This document shows, piece after piece, positions 9,782 to 19,670 of a DNA stretch of 64,000 nucleotides (its first letter is position 1; each line of letters opens with the position of its first letter). The translations under genes were made by a program, and so were the position numbers. Source of the DNA: QHXW01 sp963768075 (GTDB lineage Bacteria > Acidobacteriota > Terriglobia > Bryobacterales > Bryobacteraceae); contig CAVYHD010000033.1 of assembly GCA_963768075.1 (NCBI GenBank), forward strand, positions 620,001 to 684,000. Direction: 5' to 3'. The notes beneath the pieces are model-generated. The model did not search any database. It was not told where the DNA came from and was given only the letters and a program-made list of their open reading frames with translations.

Positions 9782-12562
9782 ATGGTCAACCGGATCGCTA
9801 CGGTGCTTCCCTTCAACCGCCCTCGCTTCTGGGCGGCGGTAGCCTGGTTTCTCTTGTCAGGATTCCTCGTCCAGCCCGCCAATGCGGGCTACGGCCAGGT
9901 TCCCATGTATTTCTTCGAGAACCGCGGCCAGTTCCGCTCAGAGGTTCGCTATGCGGTTCGGGGGCCACAACTGACCGGCCAATTCGGCTCGAGCGAAGTC
10001 GAGGTAACGGCCGGCAGCAGCACTTTTCAGGTTCGCTTTCCCGGAGGAAATCCGGCGCCGTCGATCGAAGGCATTGGACCATCGGCGGGGCGCATCAACT
10101 TTTTTGTCGGGGAACGCGGCCGTTGGAGGACCGACGTTCCGGCGTGGGGCGCGGTCGCTTATCATGACATCTTTCCGGGCATCGATTTGATCTATTCGTC
10201 TTACAACAATCGCTTGAAATCGGACTTCATTGTGGGTCCGGGCGCTGATCCCGGCCAGATCCACTTGCGCTTTGACGGCGCCGACGCGCGTATCGACGCA
10301 AATGGAGCATTGGTGCTGCCGACTGCGGCGGGTGAGTTCCGCGAGAATGCACCCGTGCTTTATCAGGAAATCGGCGGCAGTCAAAGGCCAGTGGAAGGAG
10401 CGTTCCACATCTACCGGGATGGAACAATTGGATTTCAAGTTGGGCCCTACGACCGCGCCTGGCCGCTCATCATCGATCCTGTGCTCAGTTATAGCACATT
10501 CGTTGGCGGCAGCTCGCTCGATGCGATTACGGCGATTGCAGTCGACGGTGGAGGGAATGCTTATGTCGCGGGCTGGACCACGTCCTCGAATTTTCCCACC
10601 GTGAATCCCATACAAGCGCAGGAGCATGGCAGCGTCAACGTCATCATCGCCAAGCTCGGCCCCGGCGGAAACAGCCTGATCTATTGCACGTATCTAGGCG
10701 GGGCGAGCGATGATCGTGCGTTTGCCATTGCCGTCGACCCCTCAGGTAACGCGTATGTTACCGGCTGGACGACTTCTTCGAACTTTCCCACCGTATCGCC
10801 GGCGCAATATTCGCTTTCCGGCGGCAGAGATGCATTCGTGGCCAAGTTGAACCCGGCGGGCAATAGCCTTATCTACAGCACCTACCTGGGGGGCGCAGCC
10901 AATGACAGCGGCAACGCCATCGCGGTCGATTCGTCGGACAACGCTTATGTGGCCGGGTATACGTACTCTTCGAACTTTCCCACGCTGGGCGCCTATCAGA
11001 CGTCGAATCACGGGCCGCAAAATGCCTTCGTCACGAAGCTTGGTCCTACCGGAATTGTGGTCTACAGCACATACCTGGGCGGCAATGGAAACGATGCCGC
11101 TGCGGCCATCGCGGTCGATAGTACGGGCAACGTCTACGTTGCCGGCGGTACCACGTCCACGAATTTTCCCACGGCATCTCCGGCTCAGGCAGCCAGCGGC
11201 GGCGGCCAGGACGCCTTCATCACGAAGCTGAATCTATTTGAGAACGTGCTCCTCTATAGCACGTACTTGGGCGGATCTGGCGGTGCGGCGGGCTCTATGG
11301 AGGCCGCGACGGCGATCACCGTGGATGCGACCGGCGCAGCCTACGTAACCGGTGTCACCAACTCGACAAACTTCCCGGTCACTTCCGGCGCCCTGCAGAC
11401 CACGAACATGGGCGAGGGGGATGGCTTCGTGACCAAGCTGAACCCGGCGGGCAGCGCCTGGGTCTACTCGACCTACCTCGGGGGAAGCAGCGTCGACTAT
11501 GCGTCCGGCATCGCCGTCGATTTCCTCGGCAACGCCTATGTCGCCGGGTACACCGCCTCCCCTGACTTCTGGAGCCTGAATGCTGTCCAAGCCGCCAATG
11601 GCGGCCTTTACAACGCTTTCGTAACGAAGCTGAATCCTGCCGGGACCGGTTTGCTATACAGCACGTATCTGGGAGGAAGCAGCAGCGATTCCGCCGCTGC
11701 GCTCGCCGTTGATTCGTTGGGCAACGTCTTTGTCGCCGGCCTTGCGCAATCCACCAACTTTCCCGTGCTGAATGCCTTCCAGACAGTGAACGGAGGTTCC
11801 TATAGCGGCTTTGTCTCCAAGATCTCTCCCGGCTGGGTCGCGGCCGTTTTTCTCAATGGCTCGTGGTACGTCGACCGGAACCGCAACGGCGGCTTCGACG
11901 GCACCTTGGCCGGAGACCAGATCTTTACGTTCGGACAAACCGGTGACGTCCCGGTGGCTGGCGACTGGACTGGATCCGGCACCGTCAAAATTGGCGTCTT
12001 CCGCGGCGGCCAGTGGTTGCTCGATTGTAACGGCAACGGCGTCTGGGATGGCGCCGCCGGCGGAGATTGCCTCTATACCTTCGGACAAGCTGGGGACATC
12101 CCGGTAGTCGGCGATTGGAACGCTTCCGGCAAAACCAAAATCGGAATCTTCCGTTCCGGCTACTGGATGCTCGATGTCAACGGCAACGGCGTCTGGGATG
12201 GTACAGTGGGCGGCGACAACGCATATTGGTTCGGGAATTCCTCATACAAGCCTGTGGTGGGCGACTGGACCGGGTCCGGAACCGCCAAAGCCGGATTGTT
12301 TATCAATGGCACCTGGTATCTCGACACGATTGGCAATGGCCAGTGGACGCCCGGTACCGACAAGACGGCCTTCTTCGGCCAGGCGGGCGACATCCCGGTG
12401 GTCGCTGACTGGAGCGGCTCAGGCACGGCCAAGGTCGGCGTTTTCCGTACCGGCTACTGGATCGTCGATATGGTCGGTAACGGCGTGATGGAGGGCGTCG
12501 GCATCGGCGAGAGCGCATTTTGGCTGGGAAATTCGTCGTTCACACCGATCGTCATGCATTAG
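9782..12562 (+). CDS. Secreted SBBP-repeat beta-propeller protein
   Basis: A large exported protein of about 926 residues with a signal peptide cleaved near PANA-GYG. An N-terminal DUF7948-type region contains MYFFENRGQ and DLIYSSYNNRLKSDF. It is followed by seven SBBP repeats, each with YSTYLGG, AIAVDxxGNAYVAG and TSSNFPT, from about residue 237 to 680. The C-terminal quarter is five ~45-residue repeats of the pattern GDWTGSGTxKIGVFRxGxWxLDxNGNGxWDG, resembling VCBS/FG-GAP blades. No sorting tail is visible. A GAGG lies about 9 bp before the ATG at 9782; a TTG two codons upstream is less likely. The role is unknown, probably surface or extracellular. Confidence 0.85.
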   Translation: MVNRIATVLPFNRPRFWAAVAWFLLSGFLVQPANAGYGQVPMYFFENRGQFRSEVRYAVRGPQLTGQFGSSEVEVTAGSSTFQVRFPGGNPAPSIEGIGPSAGRINFFVGERGRWRTDVPAWGAVAYHDIFPGIDLIYSSYNNRLKSDFIVGPGADPGQIHLRFDGADARIDANGALVLPTAAGEFRENAPVLYQEIGGSQRPVEGAFHIYRDGTIGFQVGPYDRAWPLIIDPVLSYSTFVGGSSLDAITAIAVDGGGNAYVAGWTTSSNFPTVNPIQAQEHGSVNVIIAKLGPGGNSLIYCTYLGGASDDRAFAIAVDPSGNAYVTGWTTSSNFPTVSPAQYSLSGGRDAFVAKLNPAGNSLIYSTYLGGAANDSGNAIAVDSSDNAYVAGYTYSSNFPTLGAYQTSNHGPQNAFVTKLGPTGIVVYSTYLGGNGNDAAAAIAVDSTGNVYVAGGTTSTNFPTASPAQAASGGGQDAFITKLNLFENVLLYSTYLGGSGGAAGSMEAATAITVDATGAAYVTGVTNSTNFPVTSGALQTTNMGEGDGFVTKLNPAGSAWVYSTYLGGSSVDYASGIAVDFLGNAYVAGYTASPDFWSLNAVQAANGGLYNAFVTKLNPAGTGLLYSTYLGGSSSDSAAALAVDSLGNVFVAGLAQSTNFPVLNAFQTVNGGSYSGFVSKISPGWVAAVFLNGSWYVDRNRNGGFDGTLAGDQIFTFGQTGDVPVAGDWTGSGTVKIGVFRGGQWLLDCNGNGVWDGAAGGDCLYTFGQAGDIPVVGDWNASGKTKIGIFRSGYWMLDVNGNGVWDGTVGGDNAYWFGNSSYKPVVGDWTGSGTAKAGLFINGTWYLDTIGNGQWTPGTDKTAFFGQAGDIPVVADWSGSGTAKVGVFRTGYWIVDMVGNGVMEGVGIGESAFWLGNSSFTPIVMH

Positions 12563-12648
12563 TTATCCGTGTATCTTCCTGCAAAATAAGCGCTGTCCTC
12601 TTTAGACCGCCTTCGTCACGCTTCCCCGCGGGGTAAAATGATTGGTAC

Positions 12649-13971
12649 GTGACGGCTAAGACCTTCTACATCGAGACGTTCGGCTGCCAGATGAATGCCC
12701 ATGACTCCGAAAAAGTCATCGGCACGCTGTTGTCCAGGGGCTACCTGCAAGTGGGAACCGCGGAAGCCGCTGAACTGGTGCTCTACAATACCTGCAGTAT
12801 TCGCGACAAGGCCGAACAGAAAGTGTTTCACCGGCTGCAGCAGTTCAAGCGCGAGGCCGGTAAGGGCAAGGTGTTCGGCGTCCTCGGATGTGTGGCCCAG
12901 CAGGAGGGCGAAAAGATCTTTGAGAAAGCTCCTCATGTGAGCTTGGTCGCAGGCTCCGCCAGCTATACCAAGCTACCCCAGATGCTGATCCAGCTGGAAT
13001 CGGGCGCCCGTCGTGTGACCGGCTTGAGTCTGGATACGGACGAAACCTTCGAGACCCCCTACACGCGCCGCGACAATCCGCATCGCGCTTACATCACGAT
13101 CATTGAAGGCTGCGACAAGTCGTGTGCCTACTGCGTCGTCCCGTTCACCCGCGGACCGGAGCGCAGCCGTACGAGTGCGAGTGTGATGGAGGAATCCTCC
13201 CGGCTGGCCGGGACAGGCTACAGCGAGATTCAACTTCTCGGACAGAACGTCAACAGTTACCGCGATCCATCGCCGGCCGGCTGGGATTTCGCCACGCTGC
13301 TCGCGCGCGTGGGCGAGGTGCCGGGAATCCGGCGCGTGCGCTTTACCACCTCGCATCCCCGGGATTTTGTGAAGGCGATCGTGGATGCGATCGACGCAAA
13401 TCCGGCGTTGTGCAACCACGTTCATCTGCCGGTGCAGTCGGGATCGAGCCGTCTTCTGAGCGTAATGGACCGGCTCTATACGCGCGACGAATACATGCGC
13501 CGCATCGAATGGCTGAAAAGCGCGCGGCGAAATATCGCCATCACTACCGACATCATCGTGGGCTTTCCGGGGGAAACGGAGGAGGATTTTCATCAGACGC
13601 TGGCGCTACTGGACGAGGTCCAATACGATTCCCTATTCAGCTTCAAGTATTCTCCGCGCCCGAACACCGCGGCTCTGAAGCTAGTTGACCAGGTTCCCGA
13701 GGACGAGAAGACCCGCCGTCTCATGATCCTGCAAGAACGGCAGCGCGCCATCCAGATCCGCCGAAATTCTGAAGCGATTGGCAGTGTGCAGGAAGTACTG
13801 ATCGAGGGGAAGAACTCGGCGCTCGGGCAATGGATTGGGCGTACGTCGCAGAATCGCACCCTCAACTTTGCGCGCGCGGAGTGTGATGACGAAAATCTGA
13901 TCGGCCGGTATGTTCCCGTGCGTGTCACGCGCGTCGGCCCGAACTCTCTAGTGGGCGAGAGTGTGATGTAA
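12649..13971 (+). CDS. miaB: tRNA-2-methylthio-N6-dimethylallyladenosine synthase
   Basis: MiaB converts i6A37 to ms2i6A37 in tRNAs reading UNN codons. The 440-residue product has the full order of domains. An UPF0004 domain carries the auxiliary-cluster cysteines (FGCQMNAHD, YNTCSIRDKA, GVLGCVAQQ). The radical SAM core has CDKSCAYC. A C-terminal TRAM domain contains VQEVLIEG and LIGRYVPVRV. The start is a GTG, giving VTAKTFYIETFGC; an ATG at 12691 would remove the first cluster ligand. A bifunctional nuclease gene follows after 22 bp. Confidence 0.95.
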   Translation: MTAKTFYIETFGCQMNAHDSEKVIGTLLSRGYLQVGTAEAAELVLYNTCSIRDKAEQKVFHRLQQFKREAGKGKVFGVLGCVAQQEGEKIFEKAPHVSLVAGSASYTKLPQMLIQLESGARRVTGLSLDTDETFETPYTRRDNPHRAYITIIEGCDKSCAYCVVPFTRGPERSRTSASVMEESSRLAGTGYSEIQLLGQNVNSYRDPSPAGWDFATLLARVGEVPGIRRVRFTTSHPRDFVKAIVDAIDANPALCNHVHLPVQSGSSRLLSVMDRLYTRDEYMRRIEWLKSARRNIAITTDIIVGFPGETEEDFHQTLALLDEVQYDSLFSFKYSPRPNTAALKLVDQVPEDEKTRRLMILQERQRAIQIRRNSEAIGSVQEVLIEGKNSALGQWIGRTSQNRTLNFARAECDDENLIGRYVPVRVTRVGPNSLVGESVM

Positions 13972-13993
13972 TGGTTGCGGAGGAGGTGACGGT

Positions 13994-14479
13994 ATGGAAG
14001 TTGAAATGAAAATCCGCGGCTTGATGATGGATCCAGCCTCGAACATGCCTATCGTCATCTTGAAGGACATCAATAGCAGTACCGTGCTTCCGATCTGGGT
14101 CGGCATTTACGAAGCGAACGCCATCGCACTGGAAATCGAGAAGGTCTCGACTCCCCGTCCGATGACCCACGATCTGATGAAAAGCGTGCTTCTTGGTTTG
14201 CGAACCGGGATTCGGAAAGTGGTAGTCAACGAGTTGAAGGAAGACACGTTCTATGCCGTGATCTGGCTGGAGCGCGATGGCGAGCTGATCTCCGTGGATT
14301 CCCGGCCGAGCGATGCGCTAGCGCTTGCGCTGCGGCTCGATTGTCCGATCTTCGTGGAAGACGGCGTACTCAAGAATTCCAAGCTGGCCGCCGCCACTTC
14401 CGACAAGATCAATAACGAAGAGTTGCGCCGCTGGCTCGAGGGCCTAAATGACGAAGACCTCGGCCGCTATAAGATGTAG
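13994..14479 (+). CDS. Bifunctional nuclease family protein (DUF151)
   Basis: A 161-residue DUF151 protein. The N-terminus (MKIRGLMMDPASNMPIVILKD) and VLPIWVGIYEANAIALEIE match the bifunctional nuclease domain, and SVDSRPSDALALALRLDCPIFV is its most conserved block. Homologues have RNase/DNase activity in vitro, but the physiological substrate is unclear. A strong ggaggagg site lies before the ATG. It sits directly downstream of miaB and is likely co-transcribed. Confidence 0.9.
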   Translation: MEVEMKIRGLMMDPASNMPIVILKDINSSTVLPIWVGIYEANAIALEIEKVSTPRPMTHDLMKSVLLGLRTGIRKVVVNELKEDTFYAVIWLERDGELISVDSRPSDALALALRLDCPIFVEDGVLKNSKLAAATSDKINNEELRRWLEGLNDEDLGRYKM

Positions 14480-14493
14480 CATTCCCGCCCAAC

Positions 14494-14970
14494 TTGGGAC
14501 AGCCAAACCTAGCAGAAGAACCGAAGGCGGCATCGCTCGCGGACCTGGTCGAGTGTCTTGAGTTGATGGGCCGCCGGCCGCTGAAGCTCATTGCGGAAGC
14601 GGTTCAGCCGGCGTTCAAAGAGTCGGCGTGGATCGAGCCACGGTGGAAGTTCGCTCGCGATGGCGACTCCATCGCGGACAGGCGGCTGCTAGCCTTTGCG
14701 GAAGATTCCTTTCAATTCTCCATCGCCAATGAGCAATCGAGACAGGATTTTCACCTCCACGAAAAGGTTGCGGAGATCTTCGTCTCCAACTTTCCCTTGG
14801 AGCTTACGTATCGGAAAAGCGGGCGGGAGGAGACGTTGAACGTATCTTCCGGGGTACTGATTGTCCCGCCTGGGATCGCTCACCGAATTAAGCTACACGG
14901 CTTGACGTTTGTGTTCCAGGCCGCCACGCAAGGCGGGCGGGTTCACAATGACAAGGTCGTCGAACCATGA
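14494..14970 (+). CDS. Cupin-like hypothetical protein
   Basis: A 158-residue protein whose second half looks like a single cupin: FHLHEKVAEIFVSNFPLELTY supplies a His and Glu on one strand, and GVLIVPPGIAHRIKL gives the second motif with a His. The first half is acidic and helical. The listed start is TTG and has no clear ribosome site; an ATG at 14566 is an alternative. It follows the DUF151 gene by 14 bp and converges on the GH57 gene with 6 bp between stops. Sugar or metabolite binding is plausible but not shown. Confidence 0.55.
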   Translation: MGQPNLAEEPKAASLADLVECLELMGRRPLKLIAEAVQPAFKESAWIEPRWKFARDGDSIADRRLLAFAEDSFQFSIANEQSRQDFHLHEKVAEIFVSNFPLELTYRKSGREETLNVSSGVLIVPPGIAHRIKLHGLTFVFQAATQGGRVHNDKVVEP

Positions 14971-14976
14971 AGCCCG

Positions 14977-17083
14977 TCATGCTCCCCAATCAACAGGTTC
15001 CGCCGTAGGCACCTGCAGCCACCCCTCGTACGGAAGAGTGCCCAGCGGCAGGCCACCGCGCCACATCGAAATTGCGAATTGCAAAGGAACTCCGGCTTCC
15101 ACGCCGATAGCGTGGAAGGGCACCGCGATCTCGAGCACCTGCCGCAGCGCAACTTTGATATCCGCCGGCTCCGCTCTTACCGCGCCATTCTCCAGATGGA
15201 CCATCACGGTTACTGGATTGGCACCCGGCTTCAAGACGAAGCGAAGATGCAACTCGAAGCCGCCGGCGATCTCCTCCGGGCGCGACTCGAAATCCATACG
15301 AAGAAAAACGGCGGCGCCATCAGTGCCGTAGTAAATCTCGCGAACCAGCAGTTGACGGCCGTGCATGGAACCGGAACGCGGATCGGCACGATATAAGCCC
15401 GCACCCATCCACTCGAAGTACGACGTCACCTCGCCATCGATCACGGGATGAATAAGCCCAGACGGCGTCTGGCGGAACTCCTCGGCGGCGACTTTCAGGA
15501 TCGGCCGCGAGAGGTATTCGGGGGGATTCTGGCCGAGCGCGCGGTACACATTCGCCAAGTGGCTGCGGTACAGCCGGTCGAAATCCGGCCGCTCGGGCGA
15601 GTCATGCTCGGGACCATACCACCAACACCAGTCACTGCCTTCCGCGATCAGCAGTTCCTCGAAAGCCAGACGCCGATTCTCTTCGGCGACCCCTTGAGCG
15701 GCATCAAACGCTTCACGTGCCGCGAGGAGGAACTCCCAGGCCTGATTATCTTCTTCCGCGCCAATCCAGACATCGAAGTTCGCGTTGATCCAAGAACCGG
15801 GAAAGATGTGATCGAGCGGGTCGGCGTCAATCCGTCCAAGTGCTTCGCTCACGGTTAACGCGGTCATATCCGACGCATCTGACACCCGCTGGTAAAGCTC
15901 GCGCAGAAACGGCCGTCCATTGCGGTCGTAGTATTCCCACGCGTTTTCCCCGTCAAGGATGATGGGCACGAGCGCATCCCGACCGCGCGACAAAATCGAC
16001 CGGCAGTTCTCGCGAATGCGCGCCAGAAAATCCTGCGCAGCCTCGCGGGCCTCCATGCGCGAATAGACGAATCCGATGAGATCGCTGAGGAAATGATCGC
16101 GGAAAATCACGCGGATTTCGCGGTCCTGCTGCTTCCAGCGGTAGGGCCGGTACAGACCTTCGACTCCACTGGCGCGCTCCAGAGTGCGGTCCAGCACACC
16201 GCTGTCGGTGGCGGCCCACTGAAAGCCCGCCTCCGCCGCCAACCGGAAGACCTCGTCAGAGACCGAGCCCTCCGACGGCCACAAGCCAACGCTGGTGCTT
16301 TCGAACTCAGCGGAAATGTAGTCGCGCGCCATCCCGAGTTGACGCGCCGCGTCCTGCGGGTAACGGAAACGCCGCGGGAGACTGACGTCGGGGTGAGCGA
16401 TCGAGGCGATATCGGAATCGCACAGCAGAGGGAGGATCGGGTGGTAGTAAGGCGTCGTCGAAATCTCGATTTGTCCGGAGCGAGCGGCTTGGTGGTAGGC
16501 CGGAATTACCAACCCCAGAAGCTGCTTCTGCTTTTCCAGCATGAGGGCCTGATCCGACAAGTTGAAGTCGCGCCCCTTGCGGACGAGCTCTCGAACCACG
16601 GTATCGTTTTCCAGAAAATCTTCGTCGAACCAAGCGATCTGTGAAAGGACCTGCAAGTCGCGGAACTCCTGCGCCGCGAAAGCCAATTTCGCAAATGACG
16701 AGTCCTTTTGTGCGCGGCGCGCTTCGTAAAGTTCACCGTATCTTGGAAAGCGATGGATCATGCGCTCCGGATTCGCGTGGAAAAAATGCTCAAGGATCAG
16801 ATCGCGGTCGGCGTCGGTAAGCGCGTCCGCCGGCTTGGCCGCGCATTCCAAAAAGGGATCGCGCGCATTGCCGGCGGCATATTCGGCTACCTGAACCATC
16901 ATCGAGGGCACCAGGTTGAAGGTCTGATGGACTTTGGGAAATTCCTCGAGGATATGCACCATGCCGTAGTAGTCTTTGAGCGCATGGAGCCGCGTCCAGG
17001 GCAGATTATATTGGCCGCGTTACTAGATCCTTGTAAAACGGCTGGTGCATGTGCCAAAGAAAGCACAAATAAATTTGCGACAT
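14977..17083 (-). CDS. Glycoside hydrolase family 57 protein, one 5' frameshift
   Basis: The long frame from 16962 downward (661 residues) contains GH57 signatures including GLWPSEGSVSDEV and ILDGENAWEYYD. Its apparent start is internal. The true N-terminus lies in another frame from the ATG at 17083 and reads ICLFLWHMHQP-type sequence (MSQIYLCFLWHMHQPFYKDLV), which is the GH57 opening motif. Removing one base near 17017 (acgcggcc to acgggcc) restores TGQYNLPWTRLHALKDYYGM and gives about 701 residues. GH57 enzymes act on alpha-glucans or alpha-galactosides; which one is not clear. The start lies 2 bp after the stop of the phosphoesterase gene upstream. Confidence 0.85.
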
Positions 17084-17085
17084 GG

Positions 17086-19575
17086 CTATCGGGCGAAGTA
17101 GCTGCGAGTGGGAGCAGGGGGAGCCGAGCTCCCGCGCACGGCCAGCCATAGAACATCGTTCAGCTCGTCATCATCGGCCCGGTCTTCCTGGCTAAAATCG
17201 AGCTTCAGGGACCTCGCCGCAGTTGCCGAGGCGGCTGGGTTTCGCACATCGAGCGCGATGCGGGGCTTCTCGACGGAAAATGGCGCCGTGTCCGGCACCG
17301 TTTGAAACGCCGCGTTCATGGGCCGTGACGCGGCATCAAACTGCGTCATCGGATTGAGGCCTAACAGCAGCTCCATGGTCCGCAGCATAGACGTTGTGTT
17401 GTACATGCTGCTGTCCACTGCGTGGCGTTTGACGTATGGAGAGATCACGTAGGCCGGAGACCGGTGCGAGTCGACATGATCCGGGCCATTCTGTGCATCG
17501 TCTTCCAGCACAAAGATGGCTGTGCTGGGCCAGAAGCGGCTGTGCGACACGCCTTCGACAATCATGCCTAAGGCGTAATCGTTGTCCGCCGCGGAAGACA
17601 GCGGAGCGATTTTTCCGGGCGTGGTGCCGGAAGTATGGTCATTGCCCAAACGCATCACGAGGAGGCGCGGCATTTCGCGGCCACTTTCGAAATCGGCGAG
17701 ATCCCGCAGAAAAACCTTGGCGCGCTCGACGTCAGGATAATCGAGATCGAAGCCACGGTAGTGCATGTTGGTCATCCCGCGCAAGACCGGATCGCGCACG
17801 GCCTCGACTTGTGTGCCGTCTGGCGCGGGCGATTTCAGGTTGGTGACGAAGTAGCCGTAGTTTAGGAAATCGATTCCAGCGGAAGCCGCGTTCGTCCACA
17901 AGTATCCAGCCGGCGGCACGGCAGTCGGCTCCTGGCCTTCGTAATCGTAGAGTTTGCGGCGGCCGGCGTAACTGTTGGGCCACATTTTTTGCACGTAGTC
18001 CGGAGCGATGGCGGCAGTCGACCAGCTATGCCCGTCCGCGCTGACGTCGGAGTTCACGTAGAAGTTGTCCAGCAGCACGAATTCGCGGGCCAGTTTGTGC
18101 TGGTTGGGTGTAATCTGTTCACTGAACAGCACCAGGGACGCATCGCCATTGCCTTCCTTGATGTCACCGAGCACCTGATCGTACGTGCGGTTCTCCTTCA
18201 CGATATAGAGGATGTGTTCGATGGGCGAATGCGCGCCGGGGTGATTGGGAATCGGACCGGCGTTCCCGATTCCGGCGTCATCGAGCCGCGCGTCCCGATA
18301 CGGTGAATTGGTCAGGGCGATGTTCGAATACTGGCGCAACTGGCTGTCAGAGACGGGATCTATAAACGAGGCGGTTCCAGTCTGAATATGGGCGACATAC
18401 TCCGGCGCCTTGACGCCTTCGTGCGCGGGCTCGGGACGGCGCGTTGGATTGGGGCCTTGCGGATTGGGAAAAGAGCGTACGCCACGGCCGTTCAAGACCA
18501 CGAGCCGCCCGTTTGCCAACGAACGCGCCGCGGTCGGATACCAGCCAGTGGGGATAAATCCAAGCACTTCGCTACGATCTTGCGAAACGTCAACGACGGC
18601 CAGCGCGTTTGCATCCGAACAGACGACGTAGAGACGCTTGCCATCCGCATTGAGAGCCAAGGCACTGGGCGTCATGCCGACGGGCTGGCGGGGCAGCATG
18701 GCGACGTTGATGGTCTCGACCTGCCGCAGCTCGTTGGCTTCGGTGACACCGACGGCATATACATTGTTTGTGTTGGCGGCCGAAACGAAAAGCCGCGCCA
18801 CCCAAGCGGGCTCGCCTTCGGCGGCATCGTTCTTTCCGGCGCGCCAAACGATGTCCGTGGGATGCGGCGCGAGCGGCAGCGCGCTCATCAAGGCGCCGTC
18901 CTGCGTCTGGTACTCGCTAATGGAACCGTCTGTCCAACTGGTAACGAAAAATGATTTGCCGGCGGGCTCGAAGAGAATCCGATACGGGCGGCGGCCAGTT
19001 TTCACGCGATCAATCACGATCCCTGATTGCGGATTGATGACCACCAGCGAATCATGATAAAGGTTAGCGGCGTAGATGAGGCGGCCGTCCGGAGTAGGCG
19101 CGACATCTCCAATGAAGTCGCGGTTGGTTCTTTTCCCTTCAGGGACCACCACAAATGTTCGGGCGGGCTGCAATGTGCCTTGAGAGAACGTAAACTCGAA
19201 AACGGAAGCCTTCGAGCCGCCGCCGACATAGACGCGGTCGCCTTTGGGTGAGAATGCCAAGCCCAGCCAGGCGTCTGCTACAGGAACGCGCGCGATTTCC
19301 CGAGCGCCGGCAGTGTCGAGTACGCTGATCGAGGGCGGATTGTAGCCACCGTTCAGAACCAGTAAATAGCGGCCATCGGGCGACAAGGCGGACGACATAG
19401 GAAAGGTGTCCAGGGGAACTTGTTTTCCCGCGGGCGCGAGCCGCCAACCGCTATTCAAGAGAAAGCTTCCGTCGGCCAGCGGACCTACTCGTTCAGGAGG
19501 CGCCGGTTGCGATACCAGCGTTACCGTGGCGAGGAGTAATGCCGACAGTGCGCAGAGCGGCCAGTGAAGTTTCAT
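17086..19575 (-). CDS. YncE-like propeller / phosphoesterase fusion
   Basis: An exported protein of about 829 residues. A signal peptide (MKLHWPLCALSALLLATVTL) is followed by a YncE-type seven-bladed propeller with repeats such as ALSPDGRYLLVLNGG and FSPKGDRVYVGGG. The C-terminal half is a phosphoesterase/alkaline-phosphatase-like domain opening HILYIVKENRTYDQVLGD and containing NFYVNSDVSADGHSWS and VLEDDAQNGPDHVDSHRSP. Such bifunctional YncE/phosphoesterase proteins are widespread in Acidobacteria with unknown substrate. An ATG five codons upstream, at 19590, is an alternative start. GH57 follows with 2-bp spacing, so the two are probably translated together. Confidence 0.85.
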   Translation of the reverse strand: MKLHWPLCALSALLLATVTLVSQPAPPERVGPLADGSFLLNSGWRLAPAGKQVPLDTFPMSSALSPDGRYLLVLNGGYNPPSISVLDTAGAREIARVPVADAWLGLAFSPKGDRVYVGGGSKASVFEFTFSQGTLQPARTFVVVPEGKRTNRDFIGDVAPTPDGRLIYAANLYHDSLVVINPQSGIVIDRVKTGRRPYRILFEPAGKSFFVTSWTDGSISEYQTQDGALMSALPLAPHPTDIVWRAGKNDAAEGEPAWVARLFVSAANTNNVYAVGVTEANELRQVETINVAMLPRQPVGMTPSALALNADGKRLYVVCSDANALAVVDVSQDRSEVLGFIPTGWYPTAARSLANGRLVVLNGRGVRSFPNPQGPNPTRRPEPAHEGVKAPEYVAHIQTGTASFIDPVSDSQLRQYSNIALTNSPYRDARLDDAGIGNAGPIPNHPGAHSPIEHILYIVKENRTYDQVLGDIKEGNGDASLVLFSEQITPNQHKLAREFVLLDNFYVNSDVSADGHSWSTAAIAPDYVQKMWPNSYAGRRKLYDYEGQEPTAVPPAGYLWTNAASAGIDFLNYGYFVTNLKSPAPDGTQVEAVRDPVLRGMTNMHYRGFDLDYPDVERAKVFLRDLADFESGREMPRLLVMRLGNDHTSGTTPGKIAPLSSAADNDYALGMIVEGVSHSRFWPSTAIFVLEDDAQNGPDHVDSHRSPAYVISPYVKRHAVDSSMYNTTSMLRTMELLLGLNPMTQFDAASRPMNAAFQTVPDTAPFSVEKPRIALDVRNPAASATAARSLKLDFSQEDRADDDELNDVLWLAVRGSSAPPAPTRSYFAR

Positions 19576-19670
19576 GTGAGCCGGCTGCATTCCCGGAGAT
19601 TCGCTGCTTCGGTCGCGAGTTTCATCGAAATTCTATAGTGGCACAGGCGGGAGCGTAGATCATTCGCAGA

